Assembly (NCBI RefSeq): GCF_030864355.1
Contig: NC_083397.1
Location: 744,001-808,000 of the forward strand
Reading direction: 5' to 3'
DNA length: 64,000 bases
Origin: Cutaneotrichosporon cavernicola
Taxonomy: Eukaryota; Basidiomycota; Tremellomycetes; Trichosporonales; Trichosporonaceae
Position 1 is the stretch's first letter, and every line of letters starts with the position of its first letter. The notes under the pieces are model-generated. The model made no database searches. It had not been told where the DNA came from and was given only the letters and a program-made list of their open reading frames with translations. Shown one piece after another: positions 34,401-46,623 of this stretch. The position numbers and the translations under genes were made by a program.

Positions 34401-37400
34401 ATCGTTGCGACTAGCAACTTGACACTGTCGACTGAGCTGTCCGAGTCGCCCGCAGTGCGCATGATGTTGGCTGCGCGGTGGAGCATCTCTCCTGTGCGCG
34501 CGCGGAACTGCATGACCCGCTGGTAGCGAGGGTCGTTAGGGTCCACGAGGAGGAAGCCGGCCTTGTACGGCGGCAGCAACTGCCACAATTCCTTGGGAAT
34601 GTACGATGGGGCAACCTTGCCACCCTGCTTGAGTTCCTCCCGCTCCTGAATGAGCGAGTAGGTGCCTAATAACACCTCGTCGACGAGGTTCATGGCACGG
34701 CAGAAGTCGTTGATCCACACCTGGTCGCCAGTACGCGTCTCGAGGAGACCTTCAAGAGTGGTGACCGCCTCGTCGGCGAGGCCAACAACTTCTAGGGCCA
34801 TTTCGACGTCGGCGTCGTTAGGTCGCTTCCACTGAGGCAGCGCCTCGTTGGCGCGATACAGCTTGCCCCACCAGAGAGAGTGGTTGAGCTTGAAGTCGTC
34901 GCTGTCGCGGTCCGGCTTGCTGAGAAGGTTCATCTCCTCGAGGTAGAGGGCGGTAAGGCAGCTGAGCGTCTTCTCGACGATCTTGCCAGTCCAGGCCCAG
35001 CCGCGCTCGGAGTACGTGTTCTTGAGCATGACCTTGAGTAGGTCGATGTAGTCGGCGCGGTGCTTGGGTAAGTTGAGGCGTCCGGGAACCAGCAGGCCAT
35101 AGAGGATGGACTGCCACCAGTGGAGGGGCGCGTCCGATGGCCTAGGGATGGAGGTAGTCGTGGTGCGTGTAGACGATGCTCCCGCCTTGAGCTCGCTGAT
35201 GATGCGCTGGCGACAGATGGGAAAGAGACGCTCAAAGACCTTAGTCGCATTCGCCGCCGAGAGGTTCTTAACCAGTTCGCCAACAGCGTCCACTGCGTTG
35301 GAGCGCGTCGTCGTTGTAGCGTATTCGACTACCTGTTCCAGAGCAGCGTCAAAGAGCTTGTCATCAAGCGCCGCGAAAATGGCGCCGCAGGTGTGCAGCA
35401 CACTCTGCAGCGTCAACATCTCCGTCTTACCACCGGCGCGGCCAGTCTTACCACCCTCTTCGGGGAGGTTGGCAAATAGGAGCAGGACACGTCCGAGGAA
35501 CTCCGGCACCCATTCGCGGAAGGCGGCAGTTGATAGGCGAACCCGCTCATTTACCTCCAGGTCGTTGAGCGCCTCGAACTCGTTAGTGATTGGGTCGTTT
35601 GGATCGTCCTCGACCGTGATGCGAGGAGCCATGCGCAGAGACCGTGAGCCAGCCTTGACTGCCCTGGCCCTTTCCTCGTCGACCTCCGAGATGTCGGCGA
35701 TACGGATGTAGTCCACCATGTTGCAGATTGCCATGCACGACAGCCCAGTCTTGGTGGGGTCGTTGAGGTCGATGCCAGGAAGGAGCAGAGTAAAGATGTC
35801 GGCCACGTACATGCCGCCGTAGCGCCACAGCTGTCGCCCAGCCAAGGGGAACGCGACAGCAGCGACAGCAAACGTCACAGACGCAGTGCGCTGCGTCTCC
35901 TCCAGACCCTGCAGCGACGGGACCGCCCGCTCCATGATCGCTGGCATAATCAGGTCAGGCTCGAGGAGCGCGAGACGACGCAGAGTCGAGATTGCCGGCT
36001 GCGCTGACTCCATGTCCTTGTTGAACATGGCCGACAGCGCGACAGGCCGGAGGCAAAGCACGAACGCGCGCTTGATCTCAGGAGTGAGGCGCCATTCGAG
36101 AGGCGTCTTGCATGACGGCTCCTCCTCCTGCTTCCATCGCTGAACGAAGTTGTTCGTCAAGTGGGAGAGGAAAGCGGTGAGGAACGCCGACCATGGCCCT
36201 GCGTTGCTAGGGTGGAAGAAGGTCTCGCAACTGGTGATGAGGTTGGAGAGGTGGTCCAGTGCCTTGGAGCCTGCGAGATACTTTTTGCTGGCTTCGATGC
36301 GCTCGCCCGCTGCAGCGAGAGAGTCGGTGCTGCCTGATCTGGACATGGCGGTGAAGCCGTTCTTCACGCGCGTGAGAGGATCCAGGTAGTTCTGGTTTCC
36401 CGAATAGGTAGGGTAGTGAGGTTCCGCAGGAGTTGCGGCGCGTGTCGGCACGCTGTTGGTACCAAAGGGCATAATGGCCGAGTCCTCTGCCATGCTGTAG
36501 ATGATGACCTCGGCGAGACTCTGGGTGCGGTCGATGGGCTTCTTTGCATCCAGAATCTTCTTGCTTGTGCGTGCGTCGGCAGCAGTGATGGACATGCTGT
36601 TTTGGGATGCCAGACTTCCTCCGACCGGAACGTCTGCCTGTCAGCTGAGTCTCAAATGCTTTGGGTTGACTCACTCAATGAGCGCAGACACTTGGACATG
36701 ATGAACTCGAACTGCTCGTCAGTGAAGACACCGACGTCCTTGCGGATGCCGCGCCAGTTGGGATCCCCCTGGTCCTCGTCTGCTGGGAGGAGCTCGGGGT
36801 CGATCCAGTAGTTGAGTCCGTCATCGTCTTCAACGACCTTGCCTTGGACGTCGAGGAGGCGGGCCTTGTGCTGCCGGTGGGCCTTGCGGGTAGCAGGGTT
36901 AGAAGCCTGCTCCGCGGGGGTGTTGGTGCGGCCGCGCGGGATGCGGTTAAGGATTGACGGATCTGATCGCGCGGGATCGACATGTGTTATAGCAAGCTGC
37001 CCAATCAAGTCCGAAGCCTGGTCGTCCCACAAGCCGCTGTTGAGGCCATACCACATGCGGAACACTAGAGACGTCAGTATGAGCCCTGCCAACGGGACAT
37101 ACCCAGAGGGAGCCACTTCTCGCAGTGGGTGATGGGGAGGAAGTGAACCAGGAAGAGCTGTGTCGCCAGGATCGAGTCCATGCTGGGGTCGAACTGGGGA
37201 AGTATGACTTCCAGCATCTCGTCGACCTGCTCTGGATGGAAGAATCTCTGAGCCGTCTCTGCGACATTCAAGTAGACTGGGGCAAGGTTGACCGTGTGGC
37301 GCGCTAGCTTGTTGGGGTGGGGGAACAGCTCGTTGTATAACGCGTCGTACAGGGGTCGCCATGGCATGCGCAAGTCGTGGATGGTCAGTGACCGGTCGCT

Positions 37401-37981
37401 TAGGTCAGTGGGAAAGGCCACGTACGCGTTCTCACCTCAGGAATGCGGTCAAGTCGTTGGCCCGGTCATCAACAAAGGATGTACTCAGGCCTGGGATGAC
37501 TGCGTCGTGTCAGACCATGCTTAACGGGTGCGTGGCGCTACTCACAAAGGATCTCGTAGAAGAGGAAGATGAGGCGGATCTTGATATCCTTCTTCATGGG
37601 ATAGCCCATGCTTATCCATCTGTGCCACGTCAGCGCTAGGTGCGACCGTGGCGGTGCGAGTGGAGCTCACATGTTGAGAGCGGACGTCCACATTCGGAAC
37701 CCGATGGACCACTCGCACGCCTTGACACACTCGGTCAGGCGGGTCACGATGAGCTCGAGGCGTGCATCCATGTCAGCAAGCGACTCTACCTCGTAAGGGA
37801 GGGAGAGTGGAAGGCCGAGGCATGACTGGCGGTCGTCGTCGGGCTGGTTGGTGGCAACAGCGGAAGGCCAATGGAGGGGTTGTTTACATTTGCGGATTGG
37901 TTTGATGACATGGGGTATGAAGTCGGTAGAGAAAACGCGGTGTTGAGGGACGGGTGGTTTACGACGGATGCGAGGTGGCAT
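31458..37981 (-). CDS. BLM10: Proteasome activator Blm10/PA200 (PSME4 family)
   Basis: A giant HEAT-repeat dome that caps the 20S proteasome. Start ATG 37981 (MPPRIRRKPPVPQHR); the N-terminal exons give LPLSLPYEVESLADMDARLE, ELFPHPNKLARHTVNLAPVY and GLNSGLWDDQASDLIGQL. The main exon (to about 32327) has FFHPSNAGPWSAFLTAFLSH and ICNMVDYIRIADISE, diagnostic of the family; the C-terminal part has FLRCSQRSMVIVLKDRF and PLLADILAPRVSEP. Total size is roughly 1950-2000 residues, normal for Blm10/PA200. Splicing a 38-nt intron (31466-31503) gives a C-terminus ...NSYYV-stop, a Hb-Tyr-X motif of the kind that docks in the alpha-ring pockets and opens the 20S gate. Without that intron the reading runs on into unrelated sequence. 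At least seven introns; internal ones are approximate. Confidence 0.94.
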
Positions 37982-38203
37982 GGAGGTGGTGTAGTGTTAG
38001 CAATGAGAACAAGGACAGGTTGATGAAGAAGAAGCAAGATGAAGAAGAAGTAGTAGTAGTAGTGGGCAAGTGGGGATTGTCACTCACATGAAAGGCCGCG
38101 TTGGCGGTGACAGATTCCGCAATAGCGTCACCGTTTACGGTGAGCCGGTTCGCGATCGGTGACGGCCACATGGTACCTAGATCCTCAGTGTAGCACTCGT
38201 CTG

Positions 38204-38706
38204 TTAATAATCCCATAGGTTGTCGTCGTCGGCACACAGCAGATGCGCACAGGCGACGGGCCGGGCGAGTCCAACCAGTGCGGGTTGTTCCAAAGCCAAA
38301 GACGAATGGCATTTTGGTATGTGGGCGACGGGCCGGGTGGACGTGAGGCGAGTAAGTGGTGGTGGTGGCGGCGGCGTCGTCGTTATGTGCATGAGGAGGC
38401 GGGCGAGCAAGCATAATAACGGGCACGCGTCAGTACATATACTCTTCATATTGCGTGCACGGACCACCAACCGGTGCGGCGTCGACCCTAATCATAGATC
38501 GACAAGCGCACGCAACGTCATCAAGCCTCGGACTTACCAAAGTCGATGCCGTCGTAATATTCATCAACGCCGTAGTATTCTCCCTCGCCGTCTTCCTCGT
38601 AATCGTCGTCGTCGTCGTCGTCGTAGTAGTAGTCGTCTGCGATTCCTCCAGACTCGACGGTCGAGTCAACTCCGTAAAACGGTCTAGTGACTGGGCGGTG
38701 CGACAA
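38204..38706 (-). CDS. Doubtful small gene with an Asp/Tyr/Gly-rich acidic exon
   Basis: A minus-strand reading from ATG 38706 (MSHRPVTRPFYGVDSTVES) runs through a strongly acidic, Tyr-rich block (DDYYYDDDDDDDYEEDGEGE, partly encoded by a (TCG)6 microsatellite at 38603-38620) to a good splice donor GTAAGT near 38534. Splicing to an AG near 38480 keeps frame into a Cys/Leu/Pro-rich segment ending DDDNLWDY at 38204. An acceptor-like GCTGAT...TAG precedes the ATG, so earlier exons are possible up to about 39160. I recognise no family. It may be a real small acidic protein or simple-sequence coincidence. Confidence 0.27.
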
Positions 38707-41242
38707 AGGCAGTGAGGCTAGTACCGATCAGCAAACTGTTTGTCAAGGGGTGGGTGGAGCTGCGCCAGCGCCACCGGGCGCCAGCATTTAGGCATCAGGC
38801 ATCTCGGGCCGGAACTGCCACATGACTTGGAGTTGAGAGCGATGGGTGAAGGCAGTCAAGCAAACCCATGAGTTACTCACGAGTCAGGTTGGTTGTCGTC
38901 TGACAGTGATCCTGCACACCTGCAACTGCCGTCATAGGCACTTTCGAGGTGGAGGTGACGAACGAGTCGTCGGATCGTCGGTGCGCAGAATATGTGTGAG
39001 TGCTGCTAATGGGGGTGTTGGGTAGAGTTGAGGAAGGCTGATGAGTGACAGAGATCGAAGTGTAGACAATGTTGTTGTGTGTCAAGTGTGTTGGAGATTG
39101 GGGAAGAAGGACACGGAAAGTGAAGACTTGCAGTCGCGAGTTGGCCGAGTTGGACAAGTGATGGATGACCCAACTACCAAGGAGGGGGCTGTCACTAAGG
39201 TGCAGTTGTCGGCACCACTCCGAGACGGCTTGGCCTCATGGCCTTTGAATCCAAACCGCCTGCGCAGCGTCCATAAGTGGAGGTCTGATGACGTTCTCCT
39301 ATTTGATCCCATTCCCTTCTTACATGTCACGTGTCATCCAGCTGGCATTAAAGTCATGGGGGGTGATAAATAAGCACCCGTCTGATATTGTCGAATTTCT
39401 TTATTCTGGTTTACCTCCAATCTGTACTGAGAGGTATGTAGGTACGTAGACTGGTAAACCGTTAGACTGGGAATGTTGAACTGGGCAACATGGTTGGTAT
39501 GACCGGGGCGATCGGGCGAGAGTTGCACTTACCGATCATCCCAGTGGAATATATTTTGTTCAGATTAGCAGCTAGCAGCTGAATTGCACAAGCCCGGCTC
39601 ATTATGAAGGGATGTTCCTGAGCGGTACGTGCAGTACTTCTGTCCTGGGCCACGGCCTGAGTCGCGGGCAGGCCGAGTCGGCGGTTCGGTGGTTCAACCA
39701 CAATACCACCAAACAAGTCCCAACCACAATTGCCGACTGAAACTCTTCCTATTCATTTACGGCCTCGACGCGCCTGTGCTGCTCCACGGCTCCTTGAATT
39801 CTTAAATTCTTGAACGCCAGTTGTGACATGCGTTACACGATGCCCTACTCGGTCTTATCCAGTAGCTATGTGTTGCGGTTTAGAGTGGCTATGGCCTCGT
39901 TCCCACACCGCACAGTCTGTTGCATCCCACAGTTACAGGCTGGCAGTCATTCATGAGAATATGAGAAGCCAAGAACGAGAAGAATGGGGTTCTGAAAGAA
40001 TGATAGAAGAGGTTGGACCTGGTCTTACCATTCCGTCCCTGATTATGTGTTCGCTCCGCTTGCCGTTTGTGCTGCTGGGAAAAGACGGTCTTGCTCCTGT
40101 CGTCCAAACCCGAGATCTGACAGTGATACAGTGAGTAACCCTGTCTCACTCCACGTTCTCATCGCGTGTGACATGCCCGGATAATCGATTCTATTCGAGT
40201 AACAGTACATGTTTCCAAACTAGTCCAAGAATGCCAGACTCGGCTCACCACTCGGCGCAATGTTTGAGTGTGTAATGCCATGTACTGTAATGAATGACGA
40301 CGACGATAGTGCTCTTGGCGGCATGGCGGCAATGAACTGACCGATAGCGATCTCTGGCACTGGCAATCTCTCGGTCTCTGAAGCTGCCCCTGTATCGCCA
40401 GTGCGGCACTGTCTCTTTTTGAGCCGCTAGCTCGTTTGCTGCCATACTCTTGGGTCTCGTGCGACCTGTGCGGTCCTCATTGGATATTACTATGGTAACC
40501 CGATGCCCTCATTTGTGCGCGTGTCGATTCACGAGTGGCTGCCTTTGAAGGATTGAACAAGACGCGGTAAAGAGTTTGGCGCGCGCGTTGACACCCCAGG
40601 CCCCCCAAACCCTTGTAATTCGCCCTGAATTTCCCTTTGTGAGCCGTCCGAGCCGTAATCCCTGTGCAAAAGGGGGGTGGTTTTTTTTCAGAGAGCCCAA
40701 CCTTTGAATGATTGACCCTGAGTGTTTGAAGCGCAACTTTGGACAGTTCCCTGGATCCCTGGATTCTGTTACCCCCTTCTCCAAGCTCTCCAGATGTAGT
40801 CTCGACATGGTCAATTGGTCAACACCCTGGTTTTGAACCCTTTGGAATTGAGGCTTGGGTATTGTAACAGTATCACTTACCTTGCCCTGGAAAACCCCCT
40901 TTGGTTGGAGCAATCACGCTTCACGCTTCATCCATTTCACTCTTGCACCCTTTGCCACGCTCATAACCTCACACTCCCCTCTTAACTTGGTTCCCCAGTT
41001 CCTTGGCTCTCCCCTCCCAACGCCGCGCACACTCACTACCGCAACCGAGACCTACCCCCATACCTGTCACTAACACCATTATCTTACTAGCTCCCTTACA
41101 AGATGACAATACACCTGTCTTAAACGTTGATGACATTCACACTCTGTGTTGCTTTTCTTTTTCGAAATTTGTTGATCAGGTGCATTGTTCTCGATTCAGC
41201 TGTCTATTACTGTAGAACTCTGTTAATGGCCAAAGCTCAACA

Positions 41243-41263
41243 GGCCCGAGGCCCGAGGCCCGA
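41243..41263. repeat. 7-bp tandem repeat (GGCCCGA x3)
   Basis: Three perfect GGCCCGA copies in the upstream region of the PAK kinase, with a fourth degenerate copy (ACCCCGG) adjoining. Confidence 0.8.
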
Positions 41264-41307
41264 ACCCCGGACCAATTTACCCTTGACCTGTCCTTTTGAA
41301 AGAGAGC

Positions 41308-41352
41308 GCCGTTTGGGCCGTTTGGCCCGTTTGGGCTGTTTGGGTGGTTTGG
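41308..41352. repeat. 9-bp minisatellite (GCCGTTTGG-type, five copies)
   Basis: Five tandem 9-mers: GCCGTTTGG, GCCGTTTGG, CCCGTTTGG, GCTGTTTGG, GTGGTTTGG. The constant GTTTGG core and a drift in the first three bases suggest an old slippage array. It lies about 800 bp upstream of the PAK start codon. Confidence 0.85.
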
Positions 41353-42134
41353 AGTGCTTACAGTACAGTAGATACATTTAGGTACTGTAGGTACATTGTA
41401 CTATAGTACTGTAGTGTAGTAGTAGTAATAGTAAGCCACCCCAGACCCCAGGTAACCGACTAGGCCCCAAACTTGCCTGGTAACACGACCCCAGTCACCC
41501 CTCCCCCCCTCTACCCTTCTTCCCTTCTACCCTTCTTCCCTTCTACCCTTTCCTCCTTGGAACCCCTTCAATCACCCCTTCACCTTGTCAACCTTGCTCC
41601 TTCCTCGGCGTGTCTCTGTCTCTGTCTCTCTCTCACTATCCCTCACTCTACATTCTATCCCATCCTATCCCATTCACTCCACTCATATCCCAACCCCATC
41701 TCACTCTACCTTTCAATTGCCCCGACTCTGCTCTGCCCATTGTTCCACATTGACAAAGTCCCTCGACACCGTGCCGAGCACGGACGCGAGCACAATCAAT
41801 CACCACTTTCAAACCACAATCTCCCTTCACTCCCAAGGGACCACAGTCAACCAGCATCCAAGCGCGCCTGTGTCCTACCATCGACCACCACTGCTGGCAG
41901 TGACGGTCCTGACGCGACACGGCCTCGATTCCTTCTAGCAATCGATTTCTTACCAGTGACCACGTCAACATTAACCGTCTCTCGCACAGTCGCATTCGCC
42001 CCTTCTCCCACCCCCTTTCCTTCTCTCACTCGTTGATTCAACCTCGCTGCCACGACGCGCTCTTAACCAACCCCCTCCTGGCTCGCAAACATCCGCGCCT
42101 GCTTTACGAGTAACAAGCAATCAATTCCATAACA

Positions 42135-44834
42135 ATGTCTGGGAACCCGGCGACAAGCCCGAAGCGTATAGGCGCCATCCGCCATCCCCAGTCTGAGTGT
42201 ACGTGTGACCAGGGCCCTATATATTTCCCAATATCCAGCTCCATCCCAAACTCTGCTTTGCCTCGCATCGTTCAAAGGAACCTCGCACTGACACTTGCCC
42301 AGACACTGGAGCCACTCCAATGACTTCGTCCGAGCTGCCCATCAGTCAGACCTATGCGCGCCACTCGGGAGGCTATGGCCCTGGGCCAACTGCTGCCCTG
42401 GCTGGCCCTCCATCCGCATACCGGCAGGATATGATCAACCCCCACTATGTTGCGCCACCAACCCACTCGATGGGTTCAACGTCCAGAGGCGACTCGAGCG
42501 TTAACGGCTTCATGTCCCCTTCCCTCTCGACCGGTCCTCCCACGTCGTCCCGAGCCCCGACTGCTCACGGATACTCGGCCACCAGTTCTCCCAGCATGAA
42601 CAGGCACTCTTATGGCCAGGGGTCTGCATACATCTCCACCAACCCACAGCCACCAAGGCCGGTGCGCTCTGGCACGCTTCCCCCGGGCGAGCACCCTGGC
42701 ATGATGAATGGCAACCACTACCATGATACCCGTAGTTCATCAAACGGCTCCTCAACTGTACACAGCAGTGGCATCGGCAGTCACGCACCCACCATTGGCG
42801 GCCTTGGTCTTACGCCGCAGTACCAGCAGCCCGATCATTTCAAGAGCAACGCTCCGTTCGAGACGACATTTGACCAGAAGATCAACATCGGACCCGTCAT
42901 TCCTGTGCAGCCCGAGAAAGACAGCGCCCCTCCACCTACAATGCGCGCCCGCAGCGGGACCGGCAAGAGCACCAAGGATAAGAAGAGTGTCCTTGGCCTG
43001 CTCAATGGTGAGTTGGCGAGGTTTTGTCCGACTGGTGAGACACGTCGCTGACTTCAACAAAGACTTCCTCAACACCAATCAGAAGAACCTGGTTATCTCG
43101 ACCCCGTATGACCCCATCCACCTCACCCACGTTGGATATGACTACAACACGGGACAATGTAAGTCCCTCTATGACTGCCTTGTTCTAACGCTATAGATAC
43201 GGGGATGCCCACAGAATGGCAGAAGATTCTCGACGAGAACGGCATCACCCGCGCTGAGCAGGAGGAGAACCCCGACAAGGTTCTTGCCGTTGTCCAGTTC
43301 TTCCAAAACCGTGACATCCCCGAGACGACCGAAGATGATGTGTGGAACAAGATGCGTAACGTCGCGCCTGCCCACCAGCTGTCACCCGCGGAGTCGCCTC
43401 AGCCCGTCTCGGCTGCCATGTCGCGCGAGAACAGCAACGATGGGAGCAACAACAACTACCAGTTCAATGCTCCCCGCGCTGCTCCTCCACCCCCAGCGGC
43501 TGCCAAAAGCCAACCCGCCATGCAGGCTGAGCGCACTGCGCCTGTTGCGCCGCCTAAGCAGCTCCAGCGCATGCCATCCTCGCAGTCCTCATCGCCTGCG
43601 ATCCCTCCGTCAACTCAACTCGACCGTTCGCACTCGCAGCGGTTGCCATCCACGACCTCGAGCAGTACGCCCAAGAGGACACTCGACCGTTCCGTTTCGT
43701 CTCGTACCCCCACCAGTAGCAACAAGCCTTCCCCATCATTGCACAAGTCGCACTCGCAGTCTGGGAGGTCGAGGCGCCCAGAGCACCCCCAAAATGCCCC
43801 ACCAGTGCCCCAAGCTCCCTCGCAGGGGGTCACGCGCTCGACCACGAAGGGTCGCGACCAGGCTGTCACGACGCGCCGTCGAGACAAGGCCAAGGAGAGC
43901 GAGGAGGTCATTCGGCAGCTGCAGCAGATCTGCTCACCAGGCGACCCCAATTCGATATATCGCCAGCTCAACAAGATTGGCCAGGGCGCGTCAGGTGGTG
44001 TTTACACTGCTTATGACCGCTCGGGAACACCGGTTGCCATCAAGCAGATGAACCTCGAGAAGCAGCCAAAGCAGGACCTGATCATCAACGAGATTCTCGT
44101 CATGCGCGAGTCATCACACCCCAACATTGTCAACTTCAAGGACTCTTACCTGTGGAAGGGTGACCTCTGGGTCGTCATGGAGTACATGGAGGGGGGCAGT
44201 TTGACGGATGTTGTGACTGCCCACTGCATGAGCGAAGCGCAGATTGCCTCGGTTAGCCGCGAGACTTGCGAGGGCCTTCGCCACCTGCACTCGAAGGGTG
44301 TTATCCACCGTGACATCAAGAGTGACAACATCCTCTTGTCGCTTAATGGAGACGTCAAGCTCAGTGAGTTTCAGCGATTTACCCGAGCTTTGTTCGAGTT
44401 AGCGCTAACGTCCAGCCGACTTTGGCTTCTGCGCGCGCATCGCAGACCCCTTGCACACGAAGCGCACAACAATGGTCGGCACTCCCTACTGGATGGCGCC
44501 AGAAGTCGTCATGCGTAAGGAGTACGGACCCAAGGTCGACATCTGGTCGCTCGGTATCATGGCGATCGAGATGCTCGAGGGCGAGCCGCCCTATCTGAAC
44601 GAGAACCCTCTGCGCGCGCTGTATCTCATTGCGACAAACGGCACGCCCAAAATCAAGGACTGGGACAAACTCTCTAGCGTCTTCCGCGATTACCTCAAGG
44701 CGTGCCTCACGGTCGACGCGGACACGCGCCCGAACGCCGAGCTGCTACTGCAGAACGAGTTCTTCAAGTACTCGGCCAAGCTTACGAGCTTGGCGCCCAT
44801 GATCAAGAGCGCGCGCAAGGGAAACCAGTCCTGA
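42135..44834 (+). CDS. STE20: p21-activated kinase, Ste20/Pak1 type
   Basis: A Rho/Cdc42-regulated Ser/Thr kinase controlling polarity, mating and MAPK signalling. Five exons (42135-42198, 42303-43007, 43063-43158, 43197-44363, 44416-44834) join to 816 residues. After a disordered Ser/Pro-rich N-terminus, the CRIB/PBD reads [17 protein letters not shown], followed by a short p21-binding extension with [15 protein letters not shown]. The linker has Pro-rich possible SH3 sites. The kinase domain shows [38 protein letters not shown] and [10 protein letters not shown] (all catalytic residues intact) and ends [15 protein letters not shown]. No PH domain precedes the CRIB, so this is a Ste20/Pak1-type kinase and not Cla4. 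Whether it is the Ste20 or Pak1 paralogue cannot be settled here. Confidence 0.94.
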
Positions 44835-45302
44835 GCCAGAGAGCGATCTGCGCGGCCAGCTGCTGGTCCCGCGCGGCGCCTTCAACCGACCACCAGAATA
44901 CCAAAAACATGTCCCCGCACCCCCGTGTCTGCCTGCGTCCTTGGTACACTTATCAGTGTCCCCCGGGTATGAACGCGCATCAGGGCTCATGTGCCGCTGT
45001 GCTCTGTGTCAATTTGCATTCTGATATATTCCCTCCGGTCCCTCTCGTTTGTATACAACCCCTCGGTGCATGTGTCAAAGCAAAGGTTATAGGTTCGTAG
45101 TTTCGTTTTTACAGATGCATGAGCTAGACCATGCCAAGGTGACGAGAGGGGTGCTGTGTAGAGATCGGCTCGTTGCTGACGAGAACTGGGCTTTGGGCCT
45201 GCTAACCTCGATCATCATTGTGCGAATGTGGCGACCGCACTCTCCGAACGGCTACACAATGTCTGTCACATGCAGTCGACGTGTGTCATCTAGCTTCTGT
45301 GT
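44835..45302. other. Convergent 3' flanks of PAK kinase and lipid kinase
   Basis: A 468-bp spacer between convergent stops. It should hold both 3' UTRs and poly(A) signals. No gene recognised. Confidence 0.5.
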
Positions 45303-46623
45303 CTATCCCCACACCCAGAACCCCTGACCGGCATGGCTCTCCATGACCTTGGCGCGCGCCGATCCACCTAGAGGGATGACATACAGGCTGCCGTCCGCGC
45401 ACACAGTGTGGCTTTTCTTGTGCGACTGGTCAGTTGGTGTCCACTCGAACCCCGCGCACCGGAACACCTCCACAACTGGTTCACCGCCCTCGTCGTGCTG
45501 CGGGACGCGGGCGCTGAGGTCAACACATCCGTTCCTGCCATAAACGAGCGCAATATGGCGCCCGTCATCATAAGCAGCACCTAACACCTCCTTGGCGCGC
45601 GGCGCCCACGCGGCGGCCTTATCGTCCGCAGCCCGAACCTTCGGATCGCGCATCGGTCGGAGTACGACAATGTCCATCGTTCCCTCGTGTGGCGCTGGCG
45701 GCAGCCGGGCGAGGGTTGGCGCGACGACAAAAGTGGGTTCCAGGCGTGGAGTCGTCGTCGTGGAGAGAAAGTATCCAAACGGCCCCTCTAACGTATAGTC
45801 TTCCTCCGGCACGGTATTCCAATCCTTCGTCCGGGGATCGTACATCCTCACCCCTGTGGTGGAGGGGAACAACTGCACTCGGGCCGGGAAGAAGACGGAG
45901 ATATTAGCTGCTGCCGCGAGTTTGAAGCGCTCGATGCCGGGCATTTCGGCGCGGAACGCCTCCGAGTCCGCTAGGATGTTGGCGTGTAGCGCCGTGCTGA
46001 GGACAATGTGTGAGGGGATCGGGTCGGCGTTGGAGATCGAGGTCTGCGTAACAGGAAGGGAGCGGGGGGCACCACCCTCGAGTGCGCGGATGAGCGAAGC
46101 GAGCGCGTGCATGTTCCCCGGGGCGATGAGTGGTTCGAGCCGTGCAGTGAGAGGTACGGGTACGCTGTCAGGCGGGAAGAGGGTCGAGTGGAGGGCGTTG
46201 GCCTGGTGTCAGCAGCCTCCCATTTCAGTAGAGTACAGTGCCCAGAGGCAGGGTGACGAGCTCCCAGCGCCCCAGTTCCGCGCCGCCCCGTACACCCTCC
46301 AACACGCCTTCCATGAACTCGTGTGCCGTTCCATCGCCCCCCCCAACCACGACGGTCGTCACGTCATCCCGCTTGACTTTGCCCTCTGACACACGTTGTT
46401 CGCGCTCGAGGAGGAGCTCACGGCCGATACGCCCCGCGTCGTTGACGCCCTTTGTGACGTGCACGTCGTAGTCGATGTCCAGGGAGTTGAGGAGGGGAAG
46501 GACGCTGTGCTCAATAACTGTGGTTAGGGAATGCGAATTGCACTAGTGGTAATGGGGCTGCGTACAGTCTGGTGCTTGGCCCGAGCCGGAGACGGGGTTG
46601 ACGAGAACGTGATAGCGCGGCAT
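45303..46623 (-). CDS. Lipid kinase with DAGK-catalytic domain (sphingosine kinase-like)
   Basis: The protein begins MPRYHVLVNPVSGSGQA (ATG 46623), the first strand and Gly-rich loop of the diacylglycerol-kinase catalytic fold, followed by DYDVHVTKGVNDAGRIGREL and the ATP-binding signature VVVGGGDGTAHEFMEG. The second domain contains LPLGTVLYANALHSTLF-type sequence across an intron (about 46206-46240). The C-terminal part ends SHAGQGFWVWG at 45303. Length, about 420 residues, suits a minimal sphingosine/long-chain-base or diacylglycerol kinase. I favour a sphingosine-kinase-like enzyme because no C1 or accessory DAGK domain is present, but substrate cannot be determined. It is divergent from the RING gene, 419 bp apart. 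Confidence 0.84.

Larger units (their letters stand above)
37982..42134. other. 4.1-kb gene-poor region between Blm10 and the PAK kinase
   Basis: The largest gap in the window. It contains the Blm10 promoter/leader (with GAAGAAGAAGTAGTAGTAGTAG at about 38026-38062), one doubtful small gene (38204-38706), a more AT-rich stretch with no convincing gene (39160-41200), minisatellites at 41243-41263 and 41308-41352, TACTGTA-type motifs at 41359-41425, and a long pyrimidine-rich tract at 41480-41730 that is probably the kinase promoter and leader. I looked for tRNA, 5S rRNA and transposon hallmarks and found none. Confidence 0.6.

Noticed and set aside
37959..38426. Minus-strand reading of 155 residues overlapping the Blm10 start
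   Set aside because: Contains microsatellite-encoded Thr/Ser/Phe runs and overlaps the Blm10 first exon; part of it (MGLLTDECYTEDLGTMWPSP) looks protein-like, but I could not connect it to a gene.
39823..40134. Plus-strand open reading of about 100 residues in the gene-poor region
   Set aside because: Unbiased composition, no splice context, no recognisable motif; expected by chance in a 2-kb gap.
40509..40913. Minus-strand open reading of 134 residues that might be a transposon remnant
   Set aside because: No transposase, integrase or reverse-transcriptase motif and no flanking terminal repeats or target duplications seen.
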